A stretch of 30,037 nucleotides of DNA, taken from positions 1-30,037 of IMG/VR virus record IMGVR_UViG_3300025120_000331; one strand, given 5' to 3'. The notes under the pieces are model-generated. The model saw nothing but the letters and a program-made list of their open reading frames with translations, made no database searches and was not told the origin of the DNA. Both the position numbers and the translations under genes were made by a program. Shown here one piece after another: positions 13,816 to 20,398 of the stretch; positions within the stretch are counted from its first letter, which is position 1; the number at the start of each line of letters is the position of its first letter. Source of the DNA: a virus.

Positions 13816-13856
13816 TTGTATGTACAAAATAAAGTATTATATTTGTGTATACAAAT
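13816..13856 (+). promoter_or_regulatory. Early promoter P3 with two inverted repeats
   Basis: A TTG (13816-13818) and TATATTTG (13838-13845), 19 bases apart, make a good Bacteroidota promoter. The near-palindrome ATTTGTGTATACAAAT (13841-13856) is identical to that of P1. A second inverted repeat TTGTA-TG-TACAA (13816-13827) covers the -33 box. Two operator-like sites 27 bases apart, about 2.5 helical turns, suggest a dimeric regulator. Confidence 0.8.
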
Positions 13857-13877
13857 TAATTAACACACAAAAACATT

Positions 13878-14051
13878 ATGAAAAAGTACAAGCAAAATTT
13901 AAGATTAGAAGGAAACAAAGTAATAAGCTATACAACACACGTTGCAACTATTAAAGGAAACGAACTACAGCAGCTTGGTTACTGGTCAATGACTACTCAA
14001 AAGCACATAAATTATGTAGCTAAAGAACTTAATTTAAATTTAATCAAATAA
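13878..14051 (+). CDS. Small conserved-type hypothetical protein
   Basis: This 57-residue frame is the first gene behind promoter P3 and lies 7 bases before the Erf gene. The sequence VISYTTHVATIKGNELQQLG and GYWSMTTQKHINYVAKEL has the look of a short protein often found in Bacteroidota phages and hosts (DUF8033-like), with a beta-hairpin and one helix. The role is unknown; being first in the recombination operon, it could be regulatory. Confidence 0.65.
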   Translation: MKKYKQNLRLEGNKVISYTTHVATIKGNELQQLGYWSMTTQKHINYVAKELNLNLIK

Positions 14052-14058
14052 ATACATT

Positions 14059-14595
14059 ATGAAAAACACACTAATCGAAAGACTGAATATTATTCAGCAA
14101 GAACTAAAAGCACCAAAGAATCAATTTAACAAGTTTGGCAATTACAAATACAGAAGTTGTGAGGATATTATGCTAGCCGTAAAGCCATTATTAAATGGTT
14201 TGGTGTTGAACTTAACAGATGAAGTAAAAGAAGCTGCTGGATATATGTATATTGAAGCCACGGCTATGATAACCGATGGCAACAAAGTACAAGCAGTAAA
14301 AGCACAAGCTGGAATCAATCCAGATCGTAAAGGAATGGACATAGCACAAAGCTTTGGTAGTTCGTCAAGCTATGCAAGAAAGTATGCGCTTAACGGTTTG
14401 TTTTTAATTGACGATACGAAAGATGCAGATGTTACAAATACACACGGCAAGGAGAAAAACACGAAGAAAACTTTAACTAAAGCAAGGTTTCAAGATGCAC
14501 TAAAAGCAGTGCAAGAAGGTACATACACTAAAGACCAACTTAAAAGCCAATACGATTTAAGTGACTTACAACTTAAAGCACTTAAAATATGTTAA
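14059..14595 (+). CDS. erf: Erf-family single-strand annealing protein
   Basis: This 178-residue protein belongs to the ERF recombinases that pair single-stranded DNA. Evidence: LIERLNIIQQELKAPKN, FGNYKYRSCEDIMLAVKPLL, then the family core AQSFGSSSSYARKYALNGLF and LIDDTKDAD. After a Lys-rich linker (about 130-140) a short helical end follows. The gene overlaps the exonuclease by 7 bases; annealing protein plus exonuclease is the standard phage recombination pair. This may serve concatemer formation, genome circularisation and exchange with other phages. Confidence 0.9.
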   Translation: MKNTLIERLNIIQQELKAPKNQFNKFGNYKYRSCEDIMLAVKPLLNGLVLNLTDEVKEAAGYMYIEATAMITDGNKVQAVKAQAGINPDRKGMDIAQSFGSSSSYARKYALNGLFLIDDTKDADVTNTHGKEKNTKKTLTKARFQDALKAVQEGTYTKDQLKSQYDLSDLQLKALKIC

Positions 14596-15257
14596 AAATA
14601 AGATGCAGTGCGTTAGGTAAAATAATGACTAACGCAAGGGGCAAGTCAGAAGTATTGAGTAAAACTTGCAAAACGTATTTACAAGAATTAGCAATAGAAG
14701 AAATGTACGGCATTAAGAAAGAGTTTTCAAGCCGTTACACCGACAAAGGCAATATAGTTGAGCAAGAATCAATAGAACTTGCACAAGAGGTTTTAGATCT
14801 AGGTTTTATGCATAAAAACGAAGAACACTTTAACAACGATTACTTAACGGGTACGCCAGACGTAAACACGAACGATATACTTTTAGATGTTAAGAGTAGT
14901 TACGATGGTAATACGTTTCCATTCTTTGCAGAAGAAATACCAACTAAAGACTATTACTATCAACTTATGGGCTATATGGCACTAACTGGCAAGACTGAAA
15001 GCTTACTTGTTTACTGCTTAACAAACACACCAAGCGAAATAATAGAAGACGAAGTAAGGCGTGAACATTGGAAGAATCATTTAATTGATGAAAGCGAAGA
15101 ACTACGGCAAGAAGTAGAAGCCAAACACAACTTTGACCACATACCTACAGAAAAACGAATCAAGACGTTTGAAGTAAACTATGATGAAGAAGTAATACAA
15201 GCAATTTACAAACGCGTAGAAGAATGCAGAGAATACTATAATACTTTAATACAATGA
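14589..15257 (+). CDS. YqaJ-like viral exonuclease
   Basis: This 222-residue PD-(D/E)XK exonuclease has an N-terminal RCSALGKIM, Glu58 (GNIVEQES), Asp91 in GTPDV, Asp100-x-Lys102 in LLDVKSS and Gln125 in YYYQLMGYM. These are the catalytic residues of the YqaJ/lambda Exo family, which digests one strand of double-stranded DNA to give tails for annealing. It forms a pair with the Erf gene, which it overlaps, and is coupled to the ribbon-helix-helix gene by ATGA. The C-terminal part is helical and acidic. Confidence 0.87.
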   Translation: MLKIRCSALGKIMTNARGKSEVLSKTCKTYLQELAIEEMYGIKKEFSSRYTDKGNIVEQESIELAQEVLDLGFMHKNEEHFNNDYLTGTPDVNTNDILLDVKSSYDGNTFPFFAEEIPTKDYYYQLMGYMALTGKTESLLVYCLTNTPSEIIEDEVRREHWKNHLIDESEELRQEVEAKHNFDHIPTEKRIKTFEVNYDEEVIQAIYKRVEECREYYNTLIQ

Positions 15258-15388
15258 AAACACGAAAAAATGACATCGTTACAATAAGAGTAACACAAGA
15301 AGAAAAAAAGCTTTTAAAAGAAAAAGCAAGGCGAGAACGAAAGACGTTAAGCGCATATATTTTAAGTGAAACAATAAATAATAAATAA
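15254..15388 (+). CDS. Ribbon-helix-helix DNA-binding protein
   Basis: This 44-residue protein has the compact ribbon-helix-helix shape: a beta strand DIVTIRVT, a first helix EEKKLLKEKARRER and a second helix TLSAYILSETI. CopG/Arc/MobC-type proteins of this form bind palindromic operators as dimers. ATGA couples it to the exonuclease, and the next ATG follows its stop directly. It is a reasonable candidate for the regulator that reads the TTTGTnTATACAAA palindromes, since no other small repressor was found. Confidence 0.7.
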   Translation: MKTRKNDIVTIRVTQEEKKLLKEKARRERKTLSAYILSETINNK

Positions 15389-15631
15389 ATGGAACAGAAA
15401 GACAACAGTGGTGCAATCTTCAAAAACGATTACAAAAAGACGGAAACGCAACCAGATTACAAAGGCAAAGCAATGGTAGATGGTAAAGAAAAAGAATTAG
15501 CTATGTGGCTAAACGAATCTAAAAACGGTAAGAAGTATTTTAGTGTTAAGTTTTCAGAACCGTACCAAGCAGAAGTAGAAGCTGGTTACGGACACAAACC
15601 AAAAGAAGATAAAAACGATTTACCGTTTTAA
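15389..15631 (+). CDS. SSB-like / DUF736-like small protein
   Basis: This 80-residue protein has KGKAMVDGKEKELAMWLNES, NGKKYFSVKFSEPYQ and an acidic C-terminal tail ending KNDLPF. An OB-like small beta fold and an acidic tail ending in Leu-Pro-Phe are features of single-stranded DNA-binding proteins (host SSB ends in ..DIPF). In this operon it would coat strands made by the exonuclease. It is shorter than typical SSB, so this is a likely functional analogue, not a proven member. A terminator follows 41 bases later. Confidence 0.65.
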   Translation: MEQKDNSGAIFKNDYKKTETQPDYKGKAMVDGKEKELAMWLNESKNGKKYFSVKFSEPYQAEVEAGYGHKPKEDKNDLPF

Positions 15632-15672
15632 TTTGTATCTTTGATTTTTGATTAGGTTAATTTGTATAAGGT

Positions 15673-15704
15673 AAGCACTCAGCGATGGGTGCTTTTCTTT
15701 TTTT
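15673..15704 (+). terminator. Intrinsic terminator after the recombination operon
   Basis: AAGCACTC (15673-15680), loop AGCGAT, and GGGTGCTT (15687-15694) form an 8-bp stem with one G-T pair, followed by TTCTTTTTTT. It ends the 13.88-15.63 kb operon and insulates promoter P4. Confidence 0.88.
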
Positions 15705-15722
15705 AAAAAAAAAACTGTAAAA

Positions 15723-15766
15723 ATGTGTATACAATTAAAAAAAAGTATTATATTTGTATATACAAA
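15723..15766 (+). promoter_or_regulatory. Early promoter P4 with operators
   Basis: TATATTTG (15749-15756) is the -7 box. TTTGTATATACAAA (15753-15766) is a perfect 14-bp palindrome overlapping it. A half-matching site ATGTGTATACAA (15723-15734) covers the -33 region, centre to centre 31 bases away. A plain TTG is missing at -33, so it may be weak or regulated. Confidence 0.75.
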
Positions 15767-15779
15767 AAAACAAAACATT

Positions 15780-16016
15780 ATGAATTACTTTTGGAATTAC
15801 GATTACAGACACACAATGAGAGACTTAAAAGACAGTGTAAAAAAAGAAGTCTATAACACGCTTATAGAATTCGATTTAGAGCTTAATGGTAAATCAGATT
15901 TACACTTTGAATTGATTTGTGAAGTTATTGGTGACTACACAATACAAGGTGAGCCAAAAAACGCAAGAAAAATAAGATTACAAAATTCATATATTCAAGG
16001 TCTTATCAACGGATAA
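15780..16016 (+). CDS. Hypothetical protein, monocistronic
   Basis: The gene encodes 78 residues from ATG 15780. A longer frame beginning at 15723 would start upstream of the P4 -7 box and is rejected. The sequence starts MNYFWNYDYRHTMRD and continues as a helix-rich acidic body with FELICEVIGDYTIQGEPKN. It has its own promoter and lies between two terminators, so it is made separately from both neighbours. Such isolation suits a regulator, but no DNA-binding motif is clear and no family is recognised. Confidence 0.65.
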   Translation: MNYFWNYDYRHTMRDLKDSVKKEVYNTLIEFDLELNGKSDLHFELICEVIGDYTIQGEPKNARKIRLQNSYIQGLING

Positions 16017-16030
16017 GTATAACACAAACA

Positions 16031-16064
16031 AAAAAGAGAGCGTTCAGAGATGAGCGCTTTTTTT
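16031..16064 (+). terminator. Intrinsic terminator before the sigma factor gene
   Basis: AGCGTTC (16039-16045), loop AGAGAT and GAGCGCT (16052-16058) form a 7-bp stem with one G-T pair. It is flanked by A-rich sequence and followed by seven T, so the stem can extend and may work in both directions. The loop resembles that of the terminator at 15673. Confidence 0.87.
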
Positions 16065-16086
16065 ATGCACAACTATTTTTTAAAAG

Positions 16087-16124
16087 TTTGTTTATACATT
16101 ATTAGAAAATAATCATTACATTTG
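16087..16124 (+). promoter_or_regulatory. Promoter P5 of the sigma factor / terminase operon
   Basis: TACATTTG (16117-16124) fits the -7 box. Upstream, TTTGTTTATACATT (16087-16100) resembles one half of the P1/P3/P4 palindrome and may give the -33 element, though at 26 bases the spacing is long. The ATG of the sigma gene is 16 bases after the -7 box, so the leader is very short. Confidence 0.6.
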
Positions 16125-16139
16125 TTTAGATACTAATCA

Positions 16140-16673
16140 ATGAACTGGCTTAAAAAAGTTGCAAAATTTCACGATGACTATGTGCGCATAGTTAGAAGTT
16201 ATGGCGAAGAACTTTACGCTGAAGACATAGTTCAAGAAATGTATTTAAGGCTTGAAAAATATTCGAGCCCTTCAAAAATTTTACGAAAAGACGGAACAGT
16301 TAATCGTGCATATATTCATTTTACATTAAGAAATATATTTTTGACTTTAATAAAACAAAGAAAGAAACATCAAAAAGTAAATATAAATGAATGTAGAAAC
16401 TTAGGTGTTGAATACGAGTATATCGAAAAGCAAGATGCCGAAATGATTTTAGAGGCAAGAATACAAGCTGAAGTAAACACCTGGCATTGGTTCGACCAGC
16501 GCATATTTAATATTTATCGAAACGACAAAATATCAATGCGTGAGTTAAGTAAGCAAACACGAATAGGCACAAGCACAATATTTCACACGATTAAGTATTG
16601 TAAAGAAAGAATAAAAGAAAACATAGCAGAAGATTACGAAGATTACATAAATAAAGATTACGAAAAGATATGA
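16140..16673 (+). CDS. Phage RNA polymerase sigma factor (sigma-70 family)
   Basis: This 177-residue protein has a region 2-like part, YAEDIVQEMYLRLEKY (26-41), where ED..QE is the family signature for core polymerase and -10 contact, and a second helix IHFTLRNIFLTLIKQRKKH. The C-terminal region 4-like helix-turn-helix is at about 130-158 (ISMRELSKQTRIGTSTIFHT). Size and lack of regions 1 and 3 fit ECF-type sigma factors. It would redirect host polymerase, and its position just before terminase suggests a middle/late switch. The GTTATTA motif at structural blocks is a candidate target. The gene overlaps the next by 4 bases. Confidence 0.82.
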   Translation: MNWLKKVAKFHDDYVRIVRSYGEELYAEDIVQEMYLRLEKYSSPSKILRKDGTVNRAYIHFTLRNIFLTLIKQRKKHQKVNINECRNLGVEYEYIEKQDAEMILEARIQAEVNTWHWFDQRIFNIYRNDKISMRELSKQTRIGTSTIFHTIKYCKERIKENIAEDYEDYINKDYEKI

Positions 16674-17071
16674 GCGAACCAAAAAAGAAAACGAGAAAAA
16701 AACGAACTACTAAAAAGAAAGAGCCAAAAGGAGTAGGCGACATAGTAGAAACAGTACTTGAGAAAACAGGAGTAGCAGCAGTTGCAAAGTTTGTACTTGG
16801 TGAAGATTGTGGGTGTGAAGAACGTAAGCAAAAGCTAAACGAATTATTTAGCAGAACACGAAAGCCAGAGTGCCTACAGGAAGACGAATACAAATGGCTG
16901 CACGAATGGTTTACAATAGAAAGAAACACTATTAAGCCAACAGAACAACAAGCACTACTAAAAATATACAACAGAATTTTTAAAGTAAAGCAAAACGCTA
17001 CAAGTTGTGCGAGTTGTGTTCGTGAAATTATAGAGAAAATGAGAAAAGTTTATTTAACATACGAAGACTAA
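16670..17071 (+). CDS. Conserved-type hypothetical protein with two Cys pairs
   Basis: This 133-residue protein begins with a very basic tail (PKKKTRKKRTTKKKEPKG). Then comes GVGDIVETVLEKTGVAAVAK and GEDCGCEERKQKLN, followed by KPECLQEDEYKWLHEWF and a final ATSCASCVREIIEKMRKVY. The CGC and CASC pairs could bind metal together. Proteins with the GEDCGC..RK..LN pattern are common next to terminase genes in Bacteroidota phages, but I know no assigned role. The basic tail suggests nucleic-acid contact, perhaps in packaging. It lies 1 base before the small terminase gene. Confidence 0.7.
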   Translation: MSEPKKKTRKKRTTKKKEPKGVGDIVETVLEKTGVAAVAKFVLGEDCGCEERKQKLNELFSRTRKPECLQEDEYKWLHEWFTIERNTIKPTEQQALLKIYNRIFKVKQNATSCASCVREIIEKMRKVYLTYED

Positions 17072-17072
17072 T

Positions 17073-17492
17073 ATGCGACCAAAAAAAATCAAAGACCCAA
17101 AAGAATTAGAAGAAATATTTAATAAGTATAAAAGCTACACAAAAACGAATCCAAGATTTAAATATCACCTTAACCAAAGAACAGGTGACATGGTAGGAGA
17201 ACCACTAGAAGTACCATTAACAATAGAAGGGTTTGAAATCTTCTGCCACGATAAATATAACTTTACTGCAAAGCATTATTTAGAGAATAGTAATAAAGCT
17301 TACGAAGAATTTTGTACTATCGCTACACGCATACGTAAAGAAATACGTGATGATCAGATTAAAGGTGGTATGGTAGGGCAGTACAACCCAAGCATAACTG
17401 CAAGGCTAAACGCACTAAAAGAGCAAATAGAACAAACTAATATTGAGCAGCCATTATTCCCAGATGTTTCAAAGGACGACAGCAATAAATAA
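17073..17492 (+). CDS. terS: Terminase small subunit
   Basis: This 139-residue protein has the pattern PLTIEGFEIFCHDKY, a helical middle (NSNKAYEEFCTIATRIRKEI) and QYNPSITARLNALKEQIEQ, typical of small terminase subunits in this phage group. These form a ring that recognises the packaging site. It overlaps the large subunit by 29 bases, the usual arrangement. The DNA-binding end is likely the N-terminal basic part. The call is by pattern and place. Confidence 0.8.
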   Translation: MRPKKIKDPKELEEIFNKYKSYTKTNPRFKYHLNQRTGDMVGEPLEVPLTIEGFEIFCHDKYNFTAKHYLENSNKAYEEFCTIATRIRKEIRDDQIKGGMVGQYNPSITARLNALKEQIEQTNIEQPLFPDVSKDDSNK

Positions 17493-18624
17493 AATACTTG
17501 CGTTAAAAAAACGAATCAAGATTGTTCAAGGGGGCACGTCTGCAGGAAAAACCTACGGCATACTTCCTATCTTAATAGACCGCGCTGCTAAAACACCAAA
17601 CACAGAAATTAGCGTAGTAGCTGAATCAATACCCCATCTTCGTAGGGGTGCTTTACGTGACTTCTTAAAGATTATGAAGGCGATTCATAGGTTTGTAGAT
17701 GAGCGCTATAATAAAAGCCTTTTAAAATACGAATTCTCAAACGGTAGCTTTATAGAATTTTTTAGTGCTGACGATGCAAGTAAGCTTCGCGGTGGGCGTA
17801 GAAGTATCTTATACATCAATGAGTGCAATAGTGTATCGTTTGAATCTTACAACGAATTATCTATACGAACAAAAGACGAAGTATTTTTAGATTACAACCC
17901 AACGGCAGAATTTTGGGTGCAAACAGAATTAGAAGGTCAAGAAGATGCAGATAAAATAATCTTAACATACAAAGATAATGAAGCACTTGATATTGGTATT
18001 ATAAGCCAAATCGAAAAGAACATAAAGAAAGCAGCTACAAGCAACTATTGGAAGAATTGGGTTCGTGTTTATGTAGATGGCGAAATGGGTCAACTTGAAG
18101 GCGTTGTATTTAGTAATTGGAAACGAATTGACACAATACCAACTGAAGCAAGATTAATCGGTATCGGAATGGACTTTGGATATACGAATGATCCTACTTC
18201 TATAATCGAAGTATACAAACTTAACGAAACACGAATACTAAACGAAATAACATACCAAACAGGTTTACTAAATAGCGACATAGCAAAACTACTTCCTAAA
18301 AACGTACCTGTTTATGCAGATAGTGCTGAGCCAAAAAGTATAAGAACAATTCAATTAGCTGGTATTACAATCAAAGGTGTAACAAAAGGCAAAGATTCAA
18401 TCAACTACGGTATTGACGTTATGCAACGTGAAGATTATTTAGTAACATCACAAAGCACGAACTTGATAAAAGAGTTAAGAAGTTACTGCTGGGACACCGA
18501 CAAGACAGGTAAACGACTAAACAAACCGATTGACAATTTTAACCACGCTATTGATGCAGTACGGTATCACGAAATGGAAACTTTGGGTATGAATAAGAAT
18601 TATGGTTCGTATTCAATTTTATAG
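17464..18624 (+). CDS. terL: Terminase large subunit
   Basis: The gene encodes 386 residues from ATG 17464; an earlier TTG at 17443 is possible but less likely. The ATPase part has Walker A GGTSAGKT (about 23-30), an HLRRGALRDF adenine-side motif and Walker B ILYINE (115-120, catalytic Glu). The nuclease part shows GIGMDFGYTNDPTS, VYADSAEPKSIRTI and NHAIDAVRYHEME, with the three Asp of an RNase H-like site. All motifs needed to pump and cut DNA are present. It is the usual length for phages of this size. Confidence 0.95.
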   Translation: MFQRTTAINKILALKKRIKIVQGGTSAGKTYGILPILIDRAAKTPNTEISVVAESIPHLRRGALRDFLKIMKAIHRFVDERYNKSLLKYEFSNGSFIEFFSADDASKLRGGRRSILYINECNSVSFESYNELSIRTKDEVFLDYNPTAEFWVQTELEGQEDADKIILTYKDNEALDIGIISQIEKNIKKAATSNYWKNWVRVYVDGEMGQLEGVVFSNWKRIDTIPTEARLIGIGMDFGYTNDPTSIIEVYKLNETRILNEITYQTGLLNSDIAKLLPKNVPVYADSAEPKSIRTIQLAGITIKGVTKGKDSINYGIDVMQREDYLVTSQSTNLIKELRSYCWDTDKTGKRLNKPIDNFNHAIDAVRYHEMETLGMNKNYGSYSIL

Positions 18625-18639
18625 CACTATTACAAAAAC

Positions 18640-18657
18640 ACGAAAAATAAGTTATTA
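18640..18657 (+). promoter_or_regulatory. Late-block motif, copy B
   Basis: ACGAA (18640-18644), AAATAA and GTTATTA (18651-18657) end 4 bases before the ATG of the tail-chaperone gene, in the 37-base gap after terL. The layout equals copies A and C. No terminator or TAnnTTTG box lies in the gap. Confidence 0.4.
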
Positions 18658-18661
18658 ATAT

Positions 18662-19411
18662 ATGAAGTTAGATTTACTCTTACCGACATCATTAAGCGAA
18701 ATACCATTGTCAAGGTATCAAGAATTTATAAAGACAAAAGAAGCATCAAACGATGATGAATTTATTGCACAAAAGATGATTCAAATATTTTGTGGCATAG
18801 ATTTGAAAGATGTAGGCAAGATAAAAATGAAGCACTTAAACGAACTGATTACACATTTTACAAAAGTGTTTAGTGAAAAGCCTAAACTTATCACTCGCTT
18901 TCATATTGAAAATATTGAGTTTGGCTTCATACCAAAACTTGATGAAATTACATTTGGCGAATACGTAGATTTAGAAAACCACTTGCAAAACTGGGAAACA
19001 TACCATAAAGCTTTAGCAGTTATGTACCGACCAATAAAAGATCAATACAAAGACAAGTATAGTATTGTGGACTACGAACCAAACGAAGATATGCAAGACC
19101 TAATGAAGTTTGCGCCTTTAAATGTAGCAATAAGCAGCTCGGTTTTTTTTTGGATTTTAGGAAGCGAATTAATGAATCTTACAATCAATTATTTACAGAA
19201 AGAACTGAAGACGATGACTTCCAGCAGTATAGCGAAAGACAAAACTTTTCAAGACAATGGGGATGGTATAATTCAATCTATGCACTCGCTAAAGGAGATG
19301 TTACCAGATTTGACGAAGTTACAAGCTACCGACTTACTAAATGTCTCACCTATCTTACATTCGAAAAGCAAAAAAACGAAATCGAAGCAAACGAACTTAA
19401 ACAACAAATGA
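18662..19411 (+). CDS. Tail assembly chaperone, zero-frame product
   Basis: The gene reads 249 residues in one frame. The N-terminal part (to about residue 163) is well ordered: KLDLLLPTSLSEIPLSRYQE, FGFIPKLDEITFGEYVDLEN, ETYHKALAVMYRPIKDQYKD. This pattern is seen in Bacteroidota phage tail-chaperone proteins. At codons 161-163 lies a run of nine T (19143-19151). Past it the zero frame (WILGSELMNLTINYLQKELK ... KSKKTKSKQT) competes with the -1 frame at 19150, which looks more like real protein. So the last 86 residues may be a minor or spurious product. It is the first gene of the tail block, behind motif B. Confidence 0.7.
   Translation: MKLDLLLPTSLSEIPLSRYQEFIKTKEASNDDEFIAQKMIQIFCGIDLKDVGKIKMKHLNELITHFTKVFSEKPKLITRFHIENIEFGFIPKLDEITFGEYVDLENHLQNWETYHKALAVMYRPIKDQYKDKYSIVDYEPNEDMQDLMKFAPLNVAISSSVFFWILGSELMNLTINYLQKELKTMTSSSIAKDKTFQDNGDGIIQSMHSLKEMLPDLTKLQATDLLNVSPILHSKSKKTKSKQTNLNNK
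19143..19151 (+). other. Slippery T run for -1 frameshift (or homopolymer error)
   Basis: In the zero frame it reads GTT TTT TTT TGG. Tandem slippage by one base on T-TTT-TTT enters the frame at 19150 (TTG GAT TTT AGG). Lambda-type tail chaperones G and GT use such a shift. An undercounted T in the assembly would create the same picture. Confidence 0.6.
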
Positions 19412-19419
19412 GAAGATGA
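19150..19419 (+). CDS. Tail assembly chaperone, -1 frame extension
   Basis: This frame adds 89 residues after Phe163 of the preceding gene: a 252-residue fusion if read through by -1 slippage. It holds RQWGWYNSIYALAKGDVTRF and KCLTYLTFEKQKNEIEANEL, a pattern typical of the C-terminal part of tail chaperones, with codon choice like the genome. Its stop overlaps the next gene's ATG as ATGA, as many gene pairs here do, which argues that this frame is translated. There is no independent start codon; the TTG at 19150 is within the slip site. It could also be part of a single longer gene broken by a one-base assembly error. Confidence 0.75.
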   Translation: MDFRKRINESYNQLFTERTEDDDFQQYSERQNFSRQWGWYNSIYALAKGDVTRFDEVTSYRLTKCLTYLTFEKQKNEIEANELKQQMRR

Positions 19420-19868
19420 ATTATTTTGATATTATAGACAAACTAAAAGCACACTTTGACGCAGACGAATTAGTAAACACGGTTACACAAGGCGATATAT
19501 TCGAAGTGGACTTGTCAAAACAAACTATTTTCCCCTTAGTTCACTTGATCGTAAACACGGCAACTTTTGAGGATAACGTAATAAGATACAACATTAGCAT
19601 TTTAGCTATGGATATTGTCGACATAACAAAAGACGAAACCACAAATAAGTTTGAAGGCAACGATAACGAACTATACATAATTAATACACAGTTAGCCGTT
19701 CTTAACAGGTGTTATGAGTTGTTAAGACGTGGCACACTATACACCGATGCGTTTCAAGTAGATGGTAATCCAAGTGCTGAATTTTTTACAGAACGATTTG
19801 AAAATAAGTTAGCTGGTGCAACATTGACCGTAGATATTTTAGTAGGTAATTCAATGACTATTTGCTAA
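19416..19868 (+). CDS. Probable tail terminator / head-tail joining protein
   Basis: This 150-residue protein has NTVTQGDIFEVDLSKQTIFP, VHLIVNTATFEDN, ILAMDIVDITKDE and FFTERFENKLAGATLTVDI. It is a mixed alpha/beta protein of the sort found near HK97 gp10-like genes, where tail terminators and completion proteins lie. Its start overlaps the chaperone -1 frame, and its stop overlaps the next ATG (TAATG). The specific joining role is inferred. Confidence 0.6.
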   Translation: MNYFDIIDKLKAHFDADELVNTVTQGDIFEVDLSKQTIFPLVHLIVNTATFEDNVIRYNISILAMDIVDITKDETTNKFEGNDNELYIINTQLAVLNRCYELLRRGTLYTDAFQVDGNPSAEFFTERFENKLAGATLTVDILVGNSMTIC

Positions 19869-20398
19869 TGGCAGAATTTGAAAACATACAAGATTTATTA
19901 AACGACTTTAGAAGCAACGTGATTCGTGAAGCTAAAAGAAACTTAACAAGCCAAAACACTTCTGGTAGATTAAGCAAAAGTTTAAATAGCGTTGTTAAAG
20001 AATCTAAAAACAGTATTCAGATTAGTTTTGAGATGGAAGATTACGGCTTTTATCAAGATAGAGGGGTACAAGGTACGAAAGGTGGTAAAAGTTTAGATGG
20101 CTACAAATACACGAACAAAATGCCACCACCAAAAGCATTCGATAAGTGGATAGTCAAGAAAGGTTTTAATGATACAATTAGAGATAAGAAAGGTAGATTC
20201 GTAAAGCGAAAAGGTTTAGCTTTTATAATAGCAAGAAGCATATTTGAGAAAGGCATAAAGCCAACACTATTTTTTACAAAACCATTTGAAAAATTTTACA
20301 AGCGACTGCCAGATGAGTTGGTAGAAAAATACGGACTAGATATGGAAAAACTATTTACACAAATAACAGACGAAAACTTTAAAAGACTAAGCAAATGA
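19868..20398 (+). CDS. HK97 gp10-like tail completion protein
   Basis: The gene encodes 176 residues from ATG 19868; an upstream TTG at 19862 is rejected because TAATG coupling is the rule here. Features of the gp10 family: a helical start (LLNDFRSNVIREAKRNL), GRLSKSLNSVVKES, the central YGFYQDRGVQGTKGGKS and a basic C-terminal half with RSIFEKGIKPTLFFTKPFEK. Gp10-like proteins sit at the head-tail interface. The gene overlaps the next by 4 bases. Confidence 0.75.
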   Translation: MAEFENIQDLLNDFRSNVIREAKRNLTSQNTSGRLSKSLNSVVKESKNSIQISFEMEDYGFYQDRGVQGTKGGKSLDGYKYTNKMPPPKAFDKWIVKKGFNDTIRDKKGRFVKRKGLAFIIARSIFEKGIKPTLFFTKPFEKFYKRLPDELVEKYGLDMEKLFTQITDENFKRLSK

